Part shown: one piece after another, positions 56,210 through 64,000 of the stretch
Layout of the letters: every line of letters begins with the position of its first letter
Position numbering within the stretch: position 1 is the first letter of the stretch
Origin: Metellina segmentata
Lineage: Eukaryota > Arthropoda > Arachnida > Araneae > Tetragnathidae
NCBI GenBank assembly: GCA_947359465.1
Contig: OX375882.1
Coordinates: 52,636,509 to 52,700,508, forward strand
DNA: 64,000 nucleotides
Direction: 5' to 3'
Translations under genes and position numbers: made by a program
Notes under the pieces: model-generated
Seen by the model: the letters and a program-made list of their open reading frames with translations, nothing else
What the model was told of the DNA's origin: nothing
Databases searched by the model: none

Positions 56210-57590
56210 CAATAATGTCTATTCGAGCTTGACTGAAGAAATATCTGGTGATCTAGCAGGCCAAGGCAACATGCCGATACTTTGTAGAGCACGTTGAGTG
56301 ACAGCAGTGGTATAAGGACGAGCGTTATCCTATGGGAAAACACCCTTGAATGCTGCTCATGAATGGCAGCACAATTGATTCAATCACCAGTCTGACGGAC
56401 AAATTTGCTGTCAAGGTGCTTAGAATAACGACGAATCCTACTGTCTGTCATAGGAAATTGCTCCCCATATCATAACTGCTAGTGTATGTCCAGTGTGTCT
56501 GCGCGACAAAGAGCTTAGTTCCAAGCGCTCACCTGGGCTCCTTCTAACTAACATAGGGCCACCACTGGCTCCAACACAGAAACGGCTCTCATCTGAGAAA
56601 AAAACAGATGTCCACTCCACCCTCCAATGAGCTCAAGCTGCCAAGTCTACCTACAATATCGCGAAAAGAAAATCCACCTTCTCGTAGCTCTATTACACGG
56701 TCTCGTTCAAATTCAGTAATATACTGATACTTCCTTCTTCGTCTTCTTAAAAGCATTCTTGGAGCAAATCTAGATCACAACGCCCAATCTGGACAATAAA
56801 TAACACTCACTAAGCTTACATCGGGTAATTAAAACACTTGGGGTCTCCTACCCCTGCTTGCTTCCTCTCGCCAACCACCTGCGATGTTTTCAAATTTAAA
56901 AATTAATAGTATTAAGCTAAAAGTATAATAGTTTTAACAAAAAGTAACGAAAATTTCCCAATATTACGAAATTTGTAAGACAAAATTTTCATCGCATGGA
57001 CTTTATTTATTAACAAATTTCAAAAATAATTGTAACCTAAGAAATAATACATTCTAGCGTTTCCTGCGATGTTTTTACATTTAAAAACTAATAGTAATAA
57101 TATATAGAAAAACAGTTTCATGTCCCGAGTTTTCCCGAATTAAAAACAAATACTATCAGGAACCAAATTGAAAATTCTAAAAAAATAAAGCGTCCTGAAA
57201 TTTTACTCTTTCAACTTTGACACTTAATAAACCCTAAACTAATAGCCGCATCGAAAAAAAATCGTATTCGTCTTGTTTCCAGTACAATTTCCAGTACAAA
57301 CCAAGTGAATTTTGTAATTTTTTTATTCGTACTTTCTCGGGAAACCTTCTAAGAATTGAAGGAACAAAGCGAGTTTTCAATCCTGCGGCGGCGGCAACTT
57401 TTATTAATATAAATAGAAATGTGATTTGCATGTCCATAGTGGCGCTTCTAAAGGCCACTCTTATTCGTATAGCGCGAAATTTGAAAAGGCGTCATCTTGC
57501 ATATGTGCAAACAAGCCTCCCAAATTTCACTTATCTAGCTCAACTCCTTCTTGGTGTTGGGATTTTATTTTCCGCCAGTGTGAAGTTGGC
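56210..57590 (-). pseudogene. Tc1-like transposon relic
   Basis: On the complement, 56760-56650 reads RRRKYQYITEFERDRVIELR and EGGFSFRDIVGRL (N-terminal DNA-binding part). 56620-56438 reads EWTSVFFSDESRFCVGASGG and HTGHTLAVMIWGAISYDRQ (catalytic SDESRF and GAIS region). 57425-57590 is the shared non-coding end also seen at 12882-13067. Order and frames are broken. Confidence 0.75.
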
Positions 57591-57657
57591 TTTATTTTAA
57601 ATCTTATTTTTAAATAAATATTTTAAATCGGATAGAAAATGTATTTAACCAGATAAA

Positions 57658-58290
57658 GAAATTATTATTAATGAACTCAATTGTGATAAATACAAGAAAA
57701 TATAGCTTTAGTTTGAACGCCAACCTGATGTTGAATGCCAAAGTAATAGTTGACCTAGGTCATCTGACGTTGTCCTTGAATCTTTCCCTTATTGAATCAC
57801 TCTGGACGATGGCCAAATTTCATTTATCTAGCACAGAGATGGCCAACTCACTGCACGCGTGCTACAGAGTGGCACAGCGGTGTTTTAACAGTGGCACGCA
57901 AGGAATTTTTTTTAATTAATAATTATTTATAATTAAATGTTTCAAGTTATATTCATTTTTATTTTATACAGAACCTAACTGACTGAAACTTAAAAAATGT
58001 TTAAGAAGAAAATCTTAGTTTGTACTTGTGTTTTATTTATTATATTATTTTTTTAAATATACACTACTCAGACATACATAAAAAAAATTGCCATTTGCAT
58101 AAAAATCCCATAATTAGCATTATTTTAACTTTTTATATTTTTGAGTATGTTGGAAAAGTTGGAAGTGGCACTGATTCCTTTTTTAGCCCAGATAGTGGCA
58201 CTCTTCCCAAAAAGGTTGGTTACTCCTGATCCAGCACAACCCCTTCTTGGTGCTGGGATTATTTTTCCGCTAGTGGTAAAGTAGGCTTTG
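57658..58290. repeat. Mixed repeat remnants around a hAT MITE
   Basis: 57750-57793 contains a SINE scrap (TTGTCCTTGAATCTTTCCCT). 57812-57833 and 58229-58285 are the two halves of a Tc1-family end (TTATCTAGCA / CCTTCTTGGTGCTGGGATT) split by the hAT element at 57834. Confidence 0.55.
57834..58228. mobile_element. Non-autonomous hAT element, 395 bp
   Basis: Ends CAGAGATGGCCAAC and, on the right complement, CAGGAGTAACCAACC. Flanks ATCTAGCA (57826-57833) and ATCCAGCA (58229-58236) form an 8-bp duplication with one change. The interior is non-coding, with GTGGCAC words typical of hAT MITEs. Confidence 0.78.
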
Positions 58291-58399
58291 TGTTGCCTGT
58301 TGTCGAGGAATGATGTAAATATGCAATGATGTAAAATACTAACTAATTGAAAATTTTCAACTACACTTTTTATTTTACCTTTTATACCTTATATTACTT

Positions 58400-60060
58400 T
58401 TCTACGTAGCCCCTTGCAAATTTTAACATCCGTAGAACCTTATGACGATAATTTGAATACCAGCATCATATTCCTACAGGTCATTGAGATAAGCAGTAAC
58501 AACGTCTTAAACTTCTCATCGTTCGCTAAACGTTTCCCACCTCAAAACTCTAAACGTTTTGCGAACAAATGAAAGTCACTGTGGGTCAAGTCCGGGCTTA
58601 TAGGGGAAAAGAATTTCCCAATCAAATTTGTTGATTCAACTGTTGCGTTTTCGCAGCTGTGTGTGGCCGTGTGTTGTCCTGCAAGAGGACTACACTGTTA
58701 GAAAACATGTCACATCTTTGATTCTGAATCGTACGTCGTAGCTTTAATGTCTCACAGTATGTATCGGCGTTTATGCAGAGTTTATGCTTCGTGGCATAAA
58801 CTCAATAAGCAACATTTCGTGAAGGTCCCAAAAAACTGTAGTGAGTCGAGATTGTTTGTTTGAAGGGACCAGTGCACAAAAGTCTTTCAAAATTTCGATT
58901 TTTTTTAAAAATTTAAATAAATGTTTTTTTAATTGTGTTTAAAATGATATATCATTTATGAAGATACGTTATTTAATAGTATTTTAAATATTAAAAAAAA
59001 ATACCTCTACGTATCTGAAGTAAGGTCAATTTTATGCTTTAGACTTTAATACCTCAAAATGTGTACTTTTTCCATGAAAGGAACGTTTTTTCAAAGTCTA
59101 TTTAAGCGAATATAAAAAAAAAATGGTTTATTAGTATAACATACTCTATAACATATTTTAACACAGGCATTTTCTCTATCTGCTCAAAAAAGTCCATTTT
59201 AAATGTTAAAAAAAATGAAAATTGGTCATTTTTCATTTAAAAAAAAGTACGAGTTGAAGAAAACAAATATAAAAATTTCAAATTTTGAATATTTTCAAAA
59301 TTCTTGGATTAAAGTGTTTAAAAGTGTTTTCATAACCTGTATAAAAAAATACAAATCAATATACATAAAAGATTCTGAGAAAATGTTCCTTAAAATTTGA
59401 CCATTTTAACATTTCGAAGATAGCACTGCACTGATCCCCTTAAACGTTTTTGGCCTGGTTGGTGAACGAGCATGATCCTGCTCCATACACTGAAGTTTGG
59501 TTTCAGGTGTAGCATACGAAACCCAAGTTTCATCTCTTGTAACAATATGAGAAAGAAACTCCCCTCCTTCATTGGAGTACCGCTCCAAAAAACTTAACTT
59601 TGCAGTCATTCACTTTATTTTTGTAGTCGTCATTGAGCTTGCGTGGCACCCACCTTGCAGAATTTTTTTCTGAATTTGAGGTGATGTATTACCATTTCGT
59701 AAATAATAGTGCGAGACCCATGTGAAAATGTATTATGAATTTCATACAAAGCCCTACGTTTATCTTGTTTGATGAATTTGTCGACAGACTTGACAAGCTC
59801 ATCCGTAATGACAATTGGGCGGCCACATCGTTCCTCATCATGGACGTTCTCTCCTCCCTCATTAAAATTTCGGCACCAACGACGCACACATGATTCATCC
59901 AAAACATCACCATTCATTGTTTTGATTTCACGATAAATTTCGCTTGGTATCAGATATGTTTGCGTTTAGAAATCGGATCACCGATATCACTTCACATTTA
60001 GCGGTACGCTCGATTTTCTTGCACATTCTGTTTGCTTACTAAAACAACAATAGCCTTATA
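58400..60060 (-). pseudogene. Mariner transposase relic split by the TTAA MITE
   Basis: On the - strand, 59917-59630 gives the DNA-binding part (SCVRRWCRNFNEGGENVHDE, ERCGRPIVITDELV). 59609-59450 gives LSFLERYSNEGGEFLSHIVT and RDETWVSYATPETK (first catalytic Asp). Beyond the MITE, 58860-58600 continues with VFWDLHEMLL-like sequence and LLQDNTRPHTAAKTQQLNQQ (second Asp). Stops and frame changes are present. Outer ends are not resolved. Confidence 0.83.
58864..59439. mobile_element. TTAA-flanked MITE, copy 2
   Basis: 576 bp inside the mariner relic. Right flank TTAA at 59440-59443; left flank a one-base variant (TTGA, 58860-58863). Terminal AGGGACCAGTGCAC (left) and GGGGATCAGTGCAGTGC (right complement) match copy 1 at 612-1190, and the subterminal AATTTTAAGGAACATTTTCT also matches on the complement. 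Confidence 0.82.
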
Positions 60061-60169
60061 ATTCGATTTAATTCAGTAAACAGCTCGCATACGAGTCCCC
60101 TAAACTGGTTGGCCTTGACCAGTGCACCTGCCAACAATGGTACGCATGCTCAAATGATCATCATGCTCA

Positions 60170-60970
60170 TGATGGCATCCTGGCAAAACGAAACGGACGA
60201 GGATATCACAAGGTTCCTTCTCCATACAATCCTACCAAAAGCAAGCAGCATAGCAGTGTGAAAAAATCTTAACAAGTCCTCAGTTAATTCAATCCTAAAA
60301 AAGTGAGCATTTCCATCAAAACTGGAACAATAACAAGAGATCTCAGCAGGTCCGGTTGTAAGTAAGGAAGTTTACTATGGCTTCCTCAAAAAGGAAGTAT
60401 ACCAGGGGATGCCTTCTCCACGAAATCCTACTAAAGGTGAGAGAAGATCACTCATCAATGATAGAAGTACTGTGATAACTGAAAAGTCAACTGACCCCAG
60501 TCACTTCCGATATCAAGTTAAGTTCATTATAGCATCCTGGAAAAACTAATAATAGCAAAAGATGCCGTCTCCATCAAATCCTACCAAGAGTGAAAACAGC
60601 AGACCTTTCATCACAGATAGAAGAAGAGTGATAAGTCAAACGAACCCGCAGTCATTTTCTACAGCAAAATTAAGAAGTTCGTTGTGGCATTCTTTTAAAA
60701 AAATAACGAAATAAAGATAACACAAGTTGCCTTCACAATGAAATACTACCAAACGTGAGTAGAAGACCACCCGCTCATCAAAAATCGAAAAACAGTTGAT
60801 AATATAGTAATAACTGTATAGTCAACTTAGTTACTTCTTACAACAAGTTAGGAGGTTCATTTTGGCATCCTTGTCAAGAAGAATGGGCCGAGGATACCAC
60901 GGAATGCCCTATCCATGAAATGTAACCATATATGAGCAGCAGACAGCTCATAAAAGATAGAAGAAAGTAT
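60170..60970. repeat. Diverged satellite array, ~155-200 bp units, about five
   Basis: A conserved word (GATGCCTTCTCCA-like followed by AAATCCTACCAA) recurs near 60212, 60411, 60564, 60729 and 60905. Each is followed in the same order by GTGAG..AGAAGA, CTCATCA..GATAGAAG, GTGATAACTG, AGTCAACTGA and a GTTCATT..GGCATCCT block. Units differ widely, so the array is old. Confidence 0.78.
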
Positions 60971-61956
60971 GATACGAGAACAGTTCACCTTGACAGTTTT
61001 AATCAGGGCGTGATCCTTTCCAAGCCCCCGCTCCTCAGTAGATTTGAACTGAAGGATACATCCCTCTGTGAAGGAAGACAGAAAGGCACTCCTTTCAACT
61101 TCGCCTCAACCCAATGTGAAATCACTACATCCCTCCACATTAGACATCATTCTGGTCGTCTGGGTCTGTAGAGGAGACTTCCCTTAAAACATAAGGGCTG
61201 CATAAAATATATAGGCCAACTATAGGACTTCTTACATGGCCATAGACACGAGATGGAAGCTAAACCTTAACCAGGACTTTGAAGATCATATTTCCTTGTG
61301 TGAGAATGGCTGTGCACCCTTTAGGCTCACTTTGTAACAGCGTGCTCGTGTGTGTGTGTAAGTGCATGTGGGTACGTATATTACTTTTCTTTAATTCCTA
61401 ATAAAACCATACTAAATCACTATTATTAGATAGGTACTATTTTTAGATAGGTACATGGGTACTCCAGGTGTGATGCGAATGAATGTTGGAATGTGATGCC
61501 AATGAAATTGGATTTCGTGCTACACATTTTGGTAATATTTTACAATTTTTTTTGTCAAGTTTGATTTTAACAGTCCAATACATAAAGCTGTAGAAGCATT
61601 CCGTTTTATGAATGGTCATGACTCTAGATATATACACTGTATTAACTTGGATATTGAGTCCTGACAGCTCTGCGATCAAAAGGAGATTGATGTGGCCTAT
61701 TTTTATGGCTATCATGCCTTAATTCTTACTTTTCTATCGAAAATATATAAGGCGAGGAATCGAATAAATTTAAAGATTTATATTTTCAAATCCAATTTTA
61801 TTGTTTAAATTTGTTAAAAAAAAACTAATTGTTAAAAAACACTATGACAAATCATTAATTGATTTTTTGAACGTTAAATTGAATCTGTGTAACTGGGCCG
61901 TTTTAGAGTTATAAAATCTTCGGTATTTATAAAATCGGTAGTTTGTAATTTTTTAA
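60971..61956. other. Intergenic sequence, nothing firm
   Basis: GC is slightly higher at 60990-61330. A short GTGTGTGTG run lies near 61350. No gene or repeat is recognised. Confidence 0.45.
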
Positions 61957-62262
61957 TTAACGTCGTACTAGAGCAACACAACGGGCAATTAACGATGGTC
62001 CGGGATCAATCCCCTAAGGGTCCGAGGACAACACCTCGTAATTTTGAACGATGACCAGATGACGAAGAAACACCTGAGCTGGCACCCCACTCTCAAAACT
62101 TCCACACCAACCCAACGTGAGGACTTTCGCCACGACAGATTTAAGGTGCACCAGTCGCCTCTACACCATACACTTACAAACATCCATGCCTGAGTCCGGA
62201 TTTGAACTAGGAACCTTCCGATCTAGAGGCTAACACCTTAACCATTATACCGGTATGTCGGC
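61957..62262 (-). mobile_element. Full-length tRNA-derived SINE, antisense
   Basis: On the complement it carries the tRNA-like head (ACCGGTATAATGGTTAAGGT, box B GGTTCCTAGTTCAAATCC region, mutated), the body and 3' end (GTTGTGTTGCTCTAGTACG) of the 52478-52808 subfamily. No clear target duplication was found. Confidence 0.85.
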
Positions 62263-62365
62263 TTTTCAAAATCCGAAAATTTACTCCCGACATTTTAAAT
62301 GCAGATTTTTGGTTCTCTTTCTTTACCTTGACAGAGCCTCATGAGCTTGCATTCTATATAATGTA

Positions 62366-63354
62366 CAAAGCTGGTCCAGAAAGTAAATACCGTTTGCGCA
62401 TATCTACCAGGTTCTCTGACCAGGTACCATCTGACAGCACCAGGTTCGCGCATGGGTAGTTACATCCATCAACTCGAGAACGAATTAGCCTAGCCATTTT
62501 GTTTGATTACGTTAACGTTTGAAGTAAGTATTTGTCGGTAATCAGGTTTAAATCAATCGATCGGCCCGCCAGCTGTGAAAGCCGTTATCAAGTTTTTGAA
62601 TGTGCGAAATGTTCGATCTTGTAAAGTGAAACTTAAGGATAGAAGGCATGGTGCGAAAGGGATAAGGATGTTTAACAAAGGAAGTTTAAATATCCACGAC
62701 GAGTGGACGTCCATCGTTGATCAGCGAAGAATTGGTGCGTTGCATTGACGACAAAATTCGTTCCAATAAGTGATTCACTATTTCTGATTTGTCAATGAAT
62801 TTTCGAAACATTTCACTATCTTTATTCCATAAAATTGTGACTGAACATTTGCAATACAAAAATTGTGTTCGCGAATGGTATCGAAAATACTAACGGACGT
62901 TCCAAAACGGAAACGCATGGGAACAGCAGCCTTGGAATTTTTGCAGCGTTATGCGACAGAAGGAAATCATTTTTTGGAAAGGATTGTCACGGGCGATGAA
63001 ACATGGATTTTTTACAAGACATCTGAAACGAAACGACAGTCACTGAAATGGCGACATACTGGTTCGTCGAAACCCAAGAAAGCAAAGTCACCTCTTTCTT
63101 CAAGAAAAATCATGTGCACCGTGTTTTGGAACTGTCTAGGAATTTTATTAACTTATTTCACAGCTGGCGGGTCGATCGATTGCTTCAAACATGATTACCG
63201 ACAAACAATGACTTGAAACGTTAACGTAAACAAACAAAATGGCTAGGCTAATTCGTTCTCGAGTTGAAGGATGTAACTACGCATGCGCGACCCTCATGCT
63301 GTCAGTTGCGCGGGAGATATGCGCAAATGGTACTTACTTTCTGGACCAGCTTTG
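62366..63354 (+). mobile_element. Mariner-type element with ~190-bp inverted repeats
   Basis: 989 bp between TA at 62364-62365 and 63355-63356. Arms 62366-62575 and ~63160-63354 are reverse complements at roughly 85-90% (CAAAGCTGGTCCAGAAAGTA, CTCGAGAACGAATTAGCCTA, GATCGACCCGCCAGCTGTGA or close variants in both). Between them is a deleted mariner transposase. Confidence 0.88.
62863..63150 (+). pseudogene. Mariner transposase fragment
   Basis: It translates to FLQRYATEGNHFLERIVTGD followed by ETWIFYKTSETKRQSLKW, the first catalytic aspartate region of mariner. Only this middle segment remains; the HTH part and the later aspartates are missing. The open frame then runs on into the right inverted repeat. 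Confidence 0.85.
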
Positions 63355-63356
63355 TA

Positions 63357-64000
63357 ATTTAAGTTTTATTCGAGGTCTGTAGATCTAAAAGCAGTATCAA
63401 AAGAAGTGGGAAATTATCAATACTAGTAACAGTTACCTCCGTTCTTAACAAAATGCTTAAAATGCTATGGTTACATATTGGGGTGAACTAGTTATAAACA
63501 CATGTAGAAGAGTAAACAATCAGAATAACTTCCAATAAATTCGAATGTAACCTATTTACAATTTGGCAAATTCATTTCTAACCTGATAACGAAGAACGAA
63601 TTTGAAATAAAATAACTACAAAAGGTTAATTTTATTTAACCAATGACTTTAATTGACTCTTAAAAGAAATGGAACTTAAGTCCTGAAAAGTTATATAACT
63701 TGCATTTAGGATTCGGTAACGGTACAGCTCATTATATATATAATATTTAACAAGGTTATTCAATTACCTGGATTTGACGCAGCTTGGACTGCTTATGACG
63801 TTGCACAATACAGTTCCAAATACAATCCGATCAAATCAACTACCCGGTTTTAAAAAATTTCAAACTTTCAATTCTTATTTTTCTGTTATAACTAAATAAA
63901 TAAAACACCAATAAAAAATAAAACAAGGAGAGGAATCATCACAAGACTTTGCAGTTAGATAATTTCCTTGTCAAAATGGGGGATCAACAAAATCTTGTTT
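63357..64000. other. Intergenic sequence, nothing recognised
   Basis: AT-rich DNA to the end of the window, with no supported gene or repeat. Confidence 0.5.

Noticed and set aside
1..64000. Search for a CRISPR array, bacterial operon, phage or defence system
   Set aside because: Split gene, SINEs and eukaryotic transposons show nuclear animal DNA. The tandem repeats lack unique spacers and cas-like neighbours.

Overview
This is an AT-rich window of animal nuclear DNA with split genes, GT-AG introns and dense nested transposons. The mix (tRNA-derived SINEs, many mariner/Tc1 relatives, a Mutator/Kolobok-like transposase, Helitrons, CR1 and Jockey-like LINEs) suggests an arthropod. A spider or other chelicerate is my best guess, but that rests on general familiarity and not on a search.

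One host gene can be supported. An acetoacetyl-CoA synthetase-like gene (AACS family, adenylate-forming enzyme) runs on the + strand from the first visible exon at 1921 to a TAA stop at 42534-42536. Fourteen exons join in frame through GT-AG introns into 550 residues without a stop. The N-terminal ~100-120 residues lie upstream of the window. Introns range from ~0.5 to 6.6 kb and are filled with mobile elements. Several glycines usual in the nucleotide-binding motifs are replaced, so this looks like a divergent paralogue.

Layout: 0-9 kb holds a TTAA-flanked MITE, SINE pieces, an apparently intact 1.5 kb mariner-like element (358-aa transposase, 122-bp inverted repeats) and a decayed Tc1 element with a striking double palindrome. 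At 9.1-12.9 kb a 3.8 kb TTAA-flanked element carries an intact 602-aa Mutator/Kolobok-like transposase. 13-27 kb holds Helitron, Tigger/pogo and LINE relics, plus two Helitron copies, one split by an 814-bp element with an 8-bp duplication. 27-35 kb holds minisatellites, SINE pieces and a 1.1 kb fold-back element. At 35-39 kb two mariner-like elements lie side by side; the second contains a small Ty3/gypsy-type LTR element, which contains a 5'-truncated LINE.

Beyond the gene (42.5-64 kb) I see only repeats: a mariner starting 42 bp after the AACS stop, an array of GAA-loop palindromes, decayed hAT and piggyBac transposases, a CR1 3' end, a Tc1 relic, a mariner split by a second copy of the TTAA MITE, a diverged ~165-175 bp satellite, and a mariner with ~190-bp inverted repeats. 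The only intact-looking mobile-element proteins are the mariner-like transposase (2967-4043) and the Mutator/Kolobok-like transposase (10602-12410). No tRNA or rRNA gene, CRISPR array or bacterial-type operon was seen.
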